From: an uncultured Clostridia bacterium | GTDB lineage: Bacteria; Bacillota; Clostridia; Oscillospirales; JAAYOS01 | DNA: 62,135 nucleotides | Assembly: GCA_944387575.1 (NCBI GenBank) | Contig: CALXFK010000091.1 | Coordinates: forward strand, 1-62,135 | Direction of reading: 5' to 3' | Shown here: one piece after another, positions 15,556 through 23,035 of the stretch | Layout of the letters: every line of letters starts with the position of its first letter | Numbering within the stretch: position 1 is the first letter of the stretch | Made by a program: the position numbers and the translations under genes | The notes under the pieces: model-generated | The model's input: only the letters and a program-made list of their open reading frames with translations | What the model was told of the DNA's origin: nothing | The model's database searches: none

Positions 15556-16658
15556 TTCATACGACCGAGCAGCTTGTTTATCTTCTCGGTGGGAGAGAGG
15601 AGCGAGCTTATCGAGCTATCGCAGTTCATGGTATCGACAAGCAACGCTATAAGTTTTGTCATATCGACCGGGGTGTACCACTCGCGCTGCGCGAGCTCGT
15701 CGGGTATATAAATGACATTGGTGGTGAATATCCTGTCGAAGAGATTGGAGGCATATGCCTCGTCAAAGCGCTCAAAGCCGTTGCAGAAGAGACCGAAAGT
15801 CGAGAACACGAATATCCGCTTCGCACCGCGTGCCTTGAGCTGGTAGCAAACGTCGAGCATCGAGCTGCCGGACGATATCATATCGTCGACGACTATCGCA
15901 TCCTTGCCCGCGATGTCGTTTCCGAGGAACTCGTGGGCGACTATAGGGTTGCTACCGTTTACGACGACCGAGTAGTCGCGGCGCTTATAGAAGGTGCCGA
16001 GGTCGACTCCGATCATCGTGGCGTAGTACATTGCTCGGGATATAGCTCCCTCGTCAGGGGAGATAACGACGGTATTGCCGTGGGAGAAATCAATGTCCGG
16101 AACGGTATGAACAAGCGCCTTGAGCATCTGGTAGACTGGCTGGACGCTGTCGAAACCGTGGTTCGGGATCGCGTTCTGAACGCGGGTATCGTGCGCGTCG
16201 CAGGTTATTATGTTAGTGACGCCCATCGCTACGAGCTCCTGAAGCGCTATCGCACAGTCGAGCGATTCGCGTGCGGCACGGCGGTGTTGCCTTCCCTCAT
16301 AGAGCATCGGCATAATAACGGTGGTGCGACGCTGTTTTCCGGCGCACGCACCGAGCACGCGCTTGAGATCCTGGAAGTGGTCATCGGGGCTCATGGGGAC
16401 CTCACGACCAAACATTTTGTATGTGACACCGTAGTTTGCGATGTCGCAGATTATATAGATATCATGACCACGGACCGTTTCATTTACGATCCCCTTGCCT
16501 TCGCCATTGCCAAACCGGGGTAGAGAGACGCTTGTGATGTAGCTTTTGTCGCTGCCTCGCCATTCGCGTATGTAGTTGTCTACTCGTGAAACAAAATTTT
16601 CGCACCCGTGAAGCGCAATAATGCTGAGTTCCCCAACCGGCTGCCTGATATCTTCCAT
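15552..16658 (-). CDS. prs: ribose-phosphate pyrophosphokinase (PRPP synthetase)
   Basis: Makes phosphoribosyl pyrophosphate from ribose 5-phosphate and ATP for nucleotide, His and Trp synthesis. The PRPP-binding loop VVDDMISSGSS is near residue 253, and the central region has CDAHDTRVQNAIPN and ISPDEGAISRA. At 368 aa it is longer than the common 310-aa enzyme, with extra N-terminal and C-terminal segments typical of one Clostridia subgroup. The start at 16658 (MEDIRQP) is set by GGAGG five bases upstream; an in-frame ATG at 16673 has no ribosome binding site. Translationally coupled to the downstream yfbR-like gene. Confidence 0.92.
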   Translation of the reverse strand: MEDIRQPVGELSIIALHGCENFVSRVDNYIREWRGSDKSYITSVSLPRFGNGEGKGIVNETVRGHDIYIICDIANYGVTYKMFGREVPMSPDDHFQDLKRVLGACAGKQRRTTVIMPMLYEGRQHRRAARESLDCAIALQELVAMGVTNIITCDAHDTRVQNAIPNHGFDSVQPVYQMLKALVHTVPDIDFSHGNTVVISPDEGAISRAMYYATMIGVDLGTFYKRRDYSVVVNGSNPIVAHEFLGNDIAGKDAIVVDDMISSGSSMLDVCYQLKARGAKRIFVFSTFGLFCNGFERFDEAYASNLFDRIFTTNVIYIPDELAQREWYTPVDMTKLIALLVDTMNCDSSISSLLSPTEKINKLLGRMK

Positions 16659-16716
16659 GTTAACCTCCGTCATCTGATGTATTTTAAGTCAACCAACGGC
16701 GTATTCACATACATCA

Positions 16717-16744
16717 ATTATAGCCAAAACGGCGCGGATTACAA
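16717..16744 (-). promoter_or_regulatory. promoter for prs-yfbR
   Basis: On the minus strand TTGTAA (16744-16739), a 16-base spacer and TATAAT (16722-16717), about 60 bases before the prs start. Confidence 0.6.
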
Positions 16745-16788
16745 GGGCAGACAGCACAATTTGTCTATATTTACAAATGGAACTTGCT

Positions 16789-17940
16789 TTATTCGGCAAT
16801 ATCGTCAAAAAAGTCACATAATTTCTCTCCGAAAAGCTCTATAGAGAGCAGTGCCTCACGCAGGGTGTTGCCGGAGGCTCCAACTTCCACGATGAGCGAC
16901 CCTTCGGTGAGGTGCTGATTGTAGCGCGATCGTGATAGTGCTATGGGTCGCATCAGGTTCGGGTATTCGTCGACTATGTACTTTTGAAGGTGCACGGCAA
17001 AGGTGAGGTTCCTGCGCCAGTTGTCGTGGGCAAGACCGCTGCTATCGGTGCCGACAACAAGCATCATCTGTGCGGCGCGTCCGGAGGGGGTGTCGTCCAC
17101 CACCCGGTATATCGAGCCGCTCGCCGATGTTATTGCGTCGCGGTGTATATCGATGACCGAACAAGCGTCGGGGTTTTCGGCTATCGCAGCCTCAAGTGCG
17201 GCAAGCGCGCGGGTATATGAGCCGGTGTATGACGGATAGTCAAAAATCTCGCGGATATGCGTGACTTTGAAGCCGCGCTCGGTGAGCTTGTCTGCAAGCG
17301 CGTCGCCAAGGCGCACGACATTGTAATTTGTGTCCTCGGTGCGTTGCACGTCGGTCGGTTCATATATATCCTCTCCGTCGGGGTAGAACGCTTCGCTCGA
17401 GTGAGTGTGAATAATAATTATGTGCTGCGGTGCCTTGCGCACCGATTCAGGTAGTTCGCTTTCAAGATAGGAGCGGATGTCAAGTTCATAGTTGGTTTCG
17501 TTTTTTACAAACACACCGTCATAATTTGCGTGCCACGACGAGCTGTCGGCGGTCACGGTGACCGTGTGTACCGATGGGTCGGTGTCGACCGCGGAGGGTG
17601 TCACGCTGGGGTCTGGGGACGGGGAGTCCGAAGCTGTGGTGGAAGGGTCTGGGGTTGCGGTTGGGTTTGTTGCAGTCTGATCTGTTGGACTGTAGGAAGG
17701 TTCGGGCGTGGTGGAGGGCGGTGCCGCGAGCACTCCGGTGTAATCGCCCTGCGAAGAGCCGAGGTGGGTGCCGTTAAACGCGGCGTCGGTCAGTGAATCT
17801 GGCGGTAGAAACGCGCCCTCTTTTGCTCCGTAGCAAAGAATGAGCATCAGAACTCCGGTTGCGAGCGCAAGAAAAAAGACCGCTTTCAGTTTGCCAGTAG
17901 TCGAGCTGGTTTTCAATCTCCTTGGTTTTGACTTTCTCAT
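16789..17940 (-). CDS. spoIIP: stage II sporulation protein P (SpoIIP)
   Basis: Cell-wall amidase/endopeptidase of the DMP engulfment machine in the mother cell. One transmembrane helix lies near the N-terminus (about residues 18-38), followed by a Pro/Thr/Ser-rich extracytoplasmic linker (about 60-125) and the SpoIIP amidase domain, with IIIHTHSSEAFYP, VIDIHRDA, VVGTDSSG and the final IVEVGASGNT. The start at 17940 has GGAGG ten bases upstream, but that site lies in the stem of a terminator hairpin (17948-17989). An in-frame ATG at 17967 falls in the hairpin loop and lacks its own site. Length 383 aa is normal. Confidence 0.93.
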   Translation of the reverse strand: MRKSKPRRLKTSSTTGKLKAVFFLALATGVLMLILCYGAKEGAFLPPDSLTDAAFNGTHLGSSQGDYTGVLAAPPSTTPEPSYSPTDQTATNPTATPDPSTTASDSPSPDPSVTPSAVDTDPSVHTVTVTADSSSWHANYDGVFVKNETNYELDIRSYLESELPESVRKAPQHIIIIHTHSSEAFYPDGEDIYEPTDVQRTEDTNYNVVRLGDALADKLTERGFKVTHIREIFDYPSYTGSYTRALAALEAAIAENPDACSVIDIHRDAITSASGSIYRVVDDTPSGRAAQMMLVVGTDSSGLAHDNWRRNLTFAVHLQKYIVDEYPNLMRPIALSRSRYNQHLTEGSLIVEVGASGNTLREALLSIELFGEKLCDFFDDIAE

Positions 17941-17947
17941 ATGTAAA

Positions 17948-17989
17948 ACACCTCCGCGCAAAGACATTCAAATCTATGCGCGGAGGTGT
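17948..17989 (-). terminator. terminator after thrS that also contains the spoIIP ribosome binding site
   Basis: A perfect 13-bp stem: 17948-17960 pairs with 17977-17989 around a 16-base loop. On the minus strand the 3' arm ends GCGGAGGTGT and runs into TTTTAC, giving an intrinsic terminator for thrS. The GGAGG of the 3' arm is also the only good ribosome binding site of spoIIP, so readthrough RNA would hide it. Confidence 0.8.
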
Positions 17990-18011
17990 GTTCATATGAT
18001 TGAGTTTAGGA

Positions 18012-19916
18012 TTACCGGGCGCGGGACTTGATTTCCCCGGTGACCTTTTCGACAAATTGCTCGACCGGCATTGCGCCGATGTCACCATCTGAACGCGAGC
18101 GGACAGAGACCTCGCGGCTCTCAGCTTCCTTGTCGCCGATGATGAGCATATACGGTATCTTCTGCATCTGAGCTTCGCGGATCTTGTATCCGATCTTCTC
18201 GTTGCGGGTGTCAACTTCGACACGAACGCCTGCGCCGTCGAGCTGTGCGGCGACCTCGGCGGCGTACTCTGCAGAGCGGTCGGTTATCGGCAGTACCTTG
18301 ACCTGAACGGGGGAGAGCCAGGTCGGGAACGCGCCCGCAAAGTGCTCGGTTATGACACCGATGAAACGCTCGATAGAGCCGAAAACGACGCGATGGATCA
18401 TGACCGGGCGGTGCTTTGCGCCGTCTGCTCCGGTATACTCGAGCTCAAACCGTTCGGGGAGCTGCATGTCGAGCTGTATAGTGCCGCACTGCCAGGTGCG
18501 TCCGAGACAGTCCTCAATGTGGAAGTCGAGCTTCGGACCGTAGAACGCTCCGTCGCCCTTGTTTATTATATAGTCCTTGCCCATTTCGACTATCGCGTCG
18601 CGAAGGGTATTCTCCGCAAACTCCCAGTCCTTCTCGTCGCCCATGTGGTCGTCCGGCATGGTTGAGAGCTCTACCTGATAGTTCAGACCGAAAAGCGAGT
18701 ACACCTCGTCGAACAGGGTCACGACGTTCTTTATTTCGTCCTTCATCTGCTCCCAGGTCATGAAGATGTGCGCATCGTCCTGGGTAAAGCAACGGACGCG
18801 GAACAGACCGTGAAGCGCGCCGCTCAGCTCGTGGCGGTGGACAAGACCAAGCTCGCCCACGCGAAGCGGCAGGTCGCGGTAGGAGTGCGGTTCGTTTTTG
18901 TAGACCAGCATTCCGCCGGGGCAGTTCATCGGTTTTATTGCGAAGTCCTCGTCGTCGATGACGGTGGTGTACATGTTGTCCTTGTAGTGGTCCCAGTGAC
19001 CGCTGCGCTCCCAGAGGTGGCGGCTCAGTATCATAGGCGTGGATATCTCGACATATCCATAGCGCTTGTGGACCTCACGCCAGTACTCTATAAGAGTATT
19101 GCGCAGTATCATGCCTTTGGGCAGGAAGAACGGGAATCCGGGACCCTCCTCCATGAGCACGTAGAGACCAAGTTCCTTGCCGAGCTTGCGGTGGTCGCGC
19201 TTCTTTGCCTCCTCGAGACGCTGGAGGTAGCTGTCCAGATCATCCTTCTTTGCAAATGCGGTTCCGTAGATACGGCAGAGCATCTTGCGGTTAGAATCTC
19301 CGCGCCAGTATGCGCCGGTGGCGTTCATGAGCTTGAATGCCTTGAGCTTGGAGGTGTCCTGCATGTGGGGACCGGCGCAGAGGTCGGTGAAGTCGCCCTG
19401 ACGGTAGAAAGAGATAATTGCATCCTCCGGCAGATCCTCGATGAGCTCGACCTTGTACGGCTGATCGCGGTCCTGCATAAACTTTATAGCCTCGGCGCGT
19501 GGCAGCTCAAAACGCTCGAGCGGCAGCTTCTCCTTGACTATCTTTTTCATCTCCGCCTCGATCTTCTCAAGGTCCTCAGCGCTGAACGGCTCTGGAGTGT
19601 CAAAGTCGTAGTAGAACCCGTCCGCGATCGACGGACCGATAGCAAATTTAACGTCGGGGAAGAGGTGCATAACCGCCTGTGCCATGATATGGCTCGCGGT
19701 GTGCCGCAGCGTAGAGAGACCGCCCTCGGTGTCGAGACCAAGAATGTTGAGCGAGTCGCCATCGTGCAGTTCGGAGCGGAGATCGCAGACCTCTCCGTTT
19801 ATCTCTGCTGCGGCAGCGTTGCGAGCAAGACCCTCGCTTATCTGCTTTGCTGCGTCGAGCGCCGTGCAGCCAGCCTCAAGCTCGAGTGTCGAGCCGTCTT
19901 TCAAAATAATTTTCAC
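18012..19916 (-). CDS. thrS: threonyl-tRNA synthetase
   Basis: Charges tRNA-Thr with threonine and edits mischarged serine. Domains in order: TGS (about 1-60, KIILKDGS), editing domain with HTASHIMAQAV and the later CAGPH, class II catalytic core with motif 2-like RVRCFTQDDAHIF and motif 3 region HRVVFGSIERFIG, and anticodon-binding C-terminus. The GTG start at 19916 gives 634 aa, the normal length, and has AGGATGG nine bases upstream; longer in-frame starts upstream lack a site and run into the T-box terminator. Regulated by the T-box leader at 19973-20270. Confidence 0.96.
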   Translation of the reverse strand: MKIILKDGSTLELEAGCTALDAAKQISEGLARNAAAAEINGEVCDLRSELHDGDSLNILGLDTEGGLSTLRHTASHIMAQAVMHLFPDVKFAIGPSIADGFYYDFDTPEPFSAEDLEKIEAEMKKIVKEKLPLERFELPRAEAIKFMQDRDQPYKVELIEDLPEDAIISFYRQGDFTDLCAGPHMQDTSKLKAFKLMNATGAYWRGDSNRKMLCRIYGTAFAKKDDLDSYLQRLEEAKKRDHRKLGKELGLYVLMEEGPGFPFFLPKGMILRNTLIEYWREVHKRYGYVEISTPMILSRHLWERSGHWDHYKDNMYTTVIDDEDFAIKPMNCPGGMLVYKNEPHSYRDLPLRVGELGLVHRHELSGALHGLFRVRCFTQDDAHIFMTWEQMKDEIKNVVTLFDEVYSLFGLNYQVELSTMPDDHMGDEKDWEFAENTLRDAIVEMGKDYIINKGDGAFYGPKLDFHIEDCLGRTWQCGTIQLDMQLPERFELEYTGADGAKHRPVMIHRVVFGSIERFIGVITEHFAGAFPTWLSPVQVKVLPITDRSAEYAAEVAAQLDGAGVRVEVDTRNEKIGYKIREAQMQKIPYMLIIGDKEAESREVSVRSRSDGDIGAMPVEQFVEKVTGEIKSRAR

Positions 19917-19972
19917 GATTTCGGACCATCCTTTCATATGTTCTGCGGATACGGGGAATGGCAATAATAAAA

Positions 19973-20006
19973 CCCACCCCCGAAACATACACGTTTCAGG
20001 GGTGGG
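19973..20006 (-). terminator. T-box controlled terminator upstream of thrS
   Basis: A 14-bp hairpin (19973-19986 with 19993-20006, one T-G wobble on the RNA) followed on the minus strand by TTTTATTATT. It lies just downstream of the T-box sequence and competes with the antiterminator. Confidence 0.9.
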
Positions 20007-20270
20007 GCAATTTCCTCACGGTTCCACCCTGATTGCCTGCCCGCATTTCCTTTGCGCGGCAGACCACTTTTATCCGCTTAACGCGCGGCAACGTCCGTCC
20101 TTATGCCACGTACTTAGGTGCAGCCCTCGGAGGCGGCTCGGGGAGGGTATCGCCGGAGTCACGCGCGAAGCTTGCAGCACTGGCTCGCAAATTTTGCGGG
20201 CGGGGCTTCGCTCTCTGTGGCAATGATATGACCGGCGCGGTTGTTCCCGTCTGTGCCTTTGACCTATACT
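20007..20270 (-). promoter_or_regulatory. T-box riboswitch leader of thrS
   Basis: On the minus strand the leader holds ACAGAGAGCG (GA-type motif of stem I), a long stem I, a candidate specifier ACT (threonine; plus-strand 20157-20159) in GTGACTCCGG, and the T-box sequence AGGGTGGAACCGTG (20017-20030), followed by the terminator. Uncharged tRNA-Thr should pair with the specifier and T-box bulge and favour readthrough into thrS. The specifier assignment is inferred by alignment from memory with other Clostridia thrS leaders. Confidence 0.88.
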
Positions 20271-20276
20271 GGTAGA

Positions 20277-20305
20277 ATGATAACACCGCAAAGCTGTGCT
20301 GTCAA
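20277..20305 (-). promoter_or_regulatory. promoter of the thrS T-box leader
   Basis: Minus-strand TTGACA (20305-20300), 17-base spacer, TATCAT (20282-20277); transcription is expected to begin near 20270. Confidence 0.8.
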
Positions 20306-20329
20306 TGTGAAAAACGAAGAAAATTCGCC

Positions 20330-20767
20330 TTATTGTGGCGAGCATCCGTGTATAAATGTCTGCATTCCGTGACCGGCTGCCCCATGCGGGAGCGTGTGGA
20401 AGCCAAGCCTCTCATAGAATGACTCCTTTCCCTCTGCCGCTACTAAGGTGACAGTAGACCATGCGGAGGAGGGGAGCATTGCACACATGCGGTCGAGCGC
20501 AGCGTTGACAAGCGCACTTCCGATGCCCTCTCCTCGAGCGTCAGGGCGCACCAGAAGGTCAGCGATAACGAAAATATATGCTCCGTCTCCCGCAACGCGG
20601 AGCATGCCCACCGTCTCGTCTTCGTCGGTGACCGCGCTGAGCGTAAAAAGTGAAGCGGAAAGCGCGCGCTTGAGCAGCGCGCTTTGCAGCGGCTCCATGC
20701 CGCTGACGAGGCGAAGCGTCTGGACATCTACGATCGTTAGACGGTTTTCCAAAATGCTGTAATTCAT
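20330..20767 (-). CDS. GNAT family N-acetyltransferase
   Basis: Acetyl-CoA dependent acyltransferase of 145 aa. Motif A is clear as VRPDARGEGIGSALV (Q/RxxGxG/A pyrophosphate loop), followed by the motif B-like SFYERLGFHTLP. ATG 20767 is chosen because AGGAG lies nine bases upstream and the family core starts soon after; a long in-frame upstream extension crosses the promoter region and is rejected. It is a single-gene unit divergent from the asp23-fakA-recG operon. Acceptor substrate is unknown. Confidence 0.88.
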   Translation of the reverse strand: MNYSILENRLTIVDVQTLRLVSGMEPLQSALLKRALSASLFTLSAVTDEDETVGMLRVAGDGAYIFVIADLLVRPDARGEGIGSALVNAALDRMCAMLPSSAWSTVTLVAAEGKESFYERLGFHTLPHGAAGHGMQTFIHGCSPQ

Positions 20768-20804
20768 ACATGAAAACTCCTGTCCTGTTTTCTGTCCGAA
20801 TAGT

Positions 20805-20834
20805 ATTATAATTGCCACCATCGGACAAATGCAA
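20805..20834 (-). promoter_or_regulatory. promoter of the GNAT gene
   Basis: Minus-strand TTGCAT (20834-20829), 18-base spacer, TATAAT (20810-20805). Confidence 0.6.
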
Positions 20835-20885
20835 GCACTTTTTGTTCTTTTGATCAAAAGTGTTGACCTGTTGTAGATAAAGCAC

Positions 20886-20914
20886 TTGCCATATTTATAA
20901 AAATGGTATAAAAT
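20886..20914 (+). promoter_or_regulatory. promoter of the asp23-fakA-recG operon
   Basis: TTGCCA (20886-20891), 17-base spacer, TAAAAT (20909-20914), in an AT-rich stretch upstream of the Asp23-family gene. Confidence 0.5.
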
Positions 20915-21003
20915 AAACATATCTCTAATCTGAAATTTGAAACACATACGGACATCCAGGTAACGACAGATATGATCGCCTATTACTGTGGAGGTTGATT
21001 GCA

Positions 21004-21351
21004 GTGAAAATCAAATTGGAAAAAGGGCTTCTCGAAATCTCACCCGAGGTTCTCTCCGCGATATGCGGTAATGCGGCGAACCGGTGCCTGTGGGTGAAGA
21101 ATATGGCTCCCGCGTCCGCAGCCGATTCGATTGCGGGTATGTTCGGAATCGGTAAGCTGTACAGAGGCGTGCGTGTGACCGAGCACGAGGACGGTATTGA
21201 CATTGAGCTCCACATACGTATTAAGCACGGGATGAATATTTCGGCTGTTTGCAGCTCTATAATCGACGAAGTCAGATATACGGTGGAGGACGCTACCGGG
21301 ATCCGGGTCCTGAACGTCAATGTCTGTGTAGACGGGTTGGTAAACGATTGA
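21004..21351 (+). CDS. Asp23/Gls24 family protein (YloU-like)
   Basis: Small cytoplasmic or envelope-associated protein of 115 aa in the Asp23/Gls24 (DUF322) family, with the N-terminal GLLEISPEVLSAICGNAA and the central beta-strand region GVRVTEHEDGIDIELHI. The GTG start at 21004 is nine bases after GGAGG (20990-20994); the TTG at 20995 has no spacing. It sits directly before the DAK2/FakA gene and recG, matching the B. subtilis yloU-yloV-recG order. Staphylococcal Asp23 is membrane associated and linked to cell-envelope homeostasis; the exact role of YloU is not established. Confidence 0.88.
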   Translation: MKIKLEKGLLEISPEVLSAICGNAANRCLWVKNMAPASAADSIAGMFGIGKLYRGVRVTEHEDGIDIELHIRIKHGMNISAVCSSIIDEVRYTVEDATGIRVLNVNVCVDGLVND

Positions 21352-21391
21352 GGATCGCGCGGATCTAAATTTATCACGGGGGTTTTCTGAA

Positions 21392-23035
21392 ATGGAACGT
21401 ATAGATGGCTCGGCGTTTAAAACAATGTTGTTGAACGCGGCTGCGGCCGTGGAAATAAATAAGCAGTCGATAAACGAGCTCAATGTTTTCCCGGTCCCGG
21501 ATGGGGACACTGGTACAAACATGTCGCTTACACTGAATGCCGCCGCTTCGAGCATTGCGCCGGTGAACGGGACTGTGGGAGAGATCGGTGACCTTGCCGC
21601 GAAGAATATGGTTCGTGGTGCGCGCGGGAATTCGGGCGTTATTCTTTCACTGCTGTTTCGTGGATTTGCACGTTCTCTGAAAGGATGCGACGATATCGAC
21701 GGCGTCCAGCTCGCCGCTGCTTTCAGTGATGGCGTTGCCTCTGCGTACAAGGCGGTAATGAAGCCGGCAGAGGGCACTATTCTCACCGTTTCGCGCGTGT
21801 CAAGCGAGCTTGGGGTAAATGTGGCAAACGAAAATCCGTCGGCGGAGCATGTGCTCGAGCAGATGATATCCTCGGCGCATGAAGCTCTTGACGAGACGGT
21901 TCATCAGAACCCGGTGCTCGAGAAAGCTGGCGTTGTGGATGCGGGCGGAATGGGTTTCTGCGTTATCCTTGAGGCGATGTTGCGCGGTCTGCGCGGAGAG
22001 GTGATTTCGAGCGGTTCTGCGTCAGGTGAGTCGGGCAAGGCGTCATCGGTATTTGAGGTGTTCGATACCGAGGATATAAAGTTCGGGTACTGCACCGAGT
22101 TTATAGTCAATGTGGACGAGGATAAGCGGGACAGCGTGCTGAAGCTGCGCGCGTTTCTCGACTCTATCGGCGACAGTCTTGTGTTTGTGGAGGACGAGGA
22201 CATAGTAAAGGTCCATGTCCATACTAACGACCCGGGCAAAGCGATAAGCGAGGGGCTCAAATACGGTTCGCTTTCCCGCATGAAGATAGACAATATGCGT
22301 GAGCAGCACACCGAGAAGGTAATAATAACAGGAGCTGAGCCTGTCATGGCTGCGGGACGTTTTGTTGCGAGTCCCGAGAAGAAATACGGCTTTGTGAGCG
22401 TGTCCAGCGGAGATGGGCTGGACGAGGTGTTTCGCGACATAGGTGTGGATAACCTTGTAAAAGGCGGTCAGACAATGAACCCGTCAACCGAGGACATCCT
22501 GCGCGCCATTGATGCAACCCCTGCCGAGGTGGTCATGGTTCTTCCGAACAACAAGAACATCATCATGGCTGCCGAGCAGTGCATTTCTATGAGCGAAAAG
22601 CAGGTGATCATTGTACCGACGAAAACTATCCCTCAGGGCGTCAGTGCAATGCTCGCCTTTGACGAGAATGCGGACCCGAAAAAGAACCGCGAGCAGATGC
22701 TGGAAGCGGCAGCAAATGTGCACACTGGGCAGATAACCTATGCGGCACGGGACAGCGTGTTCGACGGAAAGAAGATAAAGCAGGGCGATTACCTCGCTAT
22801 CGCAGACGGAGAGCTCATAGCAAACAGCCGTTCACGCACAGCCGCACTGAAGAAGCTTGCGCGTGAACTAAGCAAGTTCAGCGCGGAGTTTATAACTGTG
22901 TTTTATGGCGAAGATGTCGACGAGGAGTCGGCAGAGAGCGCCCGAGAAATATTCACAAAGGAGTACCCGGAGGCAGAAGTAAACGTCGTTTATGGCGGGC
23001 AGCCGGTGTATTACTATCTTGTTTCGGTAGAGTGA
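21392..23035 (+). CDS. DAK2 domain fatty acid kinase-like protein (FakA/YloV)
   Basis: ATP-binding kinase component that, in FakA, phosphorylates fatty acids presented by a DegV-family FakB protein. The DAK2/DhaL nucleotide domain occupies residues about 1-200, with NVFPVPDGDTGTNM (Mg-ATP Asp triad) and later GARGNSGVILS; a middle domain and a C-terminal DegV-like/EDD fold (about 300-547) follow. Length 547 aa matches FakA. RBS is GGGGG-like upstream of ATG 21392. A DegV-family protein that could be its FakB partner is encoded at 32567-33439. Overlaps recG by GTGA. Confidence 0.9.
   Translation: MERIDGSAFKTMLLNAAAAVEINKQSINELNVFPVPDGDTGTNMSLTLNAAASSIAPVNGTVGEIGDLAAKNMVRGARGNSGVILSLLFRGFARSLKGCDDIDGVQLAAAFSDGVASAYKAVMKPAEGTILTVSRVSSELGVNVANENPSAEHVLEQMISSAHEALDETVHQNPVLEKAGVVDAGGMGFCVILEAMLRGLRGEVISSGSASGESGKASSVFEVFDTEDIKFGYCTEFIVNVDEDKRDSVLKLRAFLDSIGDSLVFVEDEDIVKVHVHTNDPGKAISEGLKYGSLSRMKIDNMREQHTEKVIITGAEPVMAAGRFVASPEKKYGFVSVSSGDGLDEVFRDIGVDNLVKGGQTMNPSTEDILRAIDATPAEVVMVLPNNKNIIMAAEQCISMSEKQVIIVPTKTIPQGVSAMLAFDENADPKKNREQMLEAAANVHTGQITYAARDSVFDGKKIKQGDYLAIADGELIANSRSRTAALKKLARELSKFSAEFITVFYGEDVDEESAESAREIFTKEYPEAEVNVVYGGQPVYYYLVSVE

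Noticed and set aside
15348..16523. 391-codon open frame antisense to prs and the HD gene
   Set aside because: Shadow of two well-identified minus-strand genes; no ribosome binding site.
18768..19967. 399-codon open frame antisense to thrS
   Set aside because: Runs against a clear aminoacyl-tRNA synthetase gene and through its T-box terminator; no independent start or family match.
20768..20947. N-terminal extension of the GNAT gene
   Set aside because: Crosses a good minus-strand promoter and the divergent operon promoter; the GNAT fold is complete from 20767.
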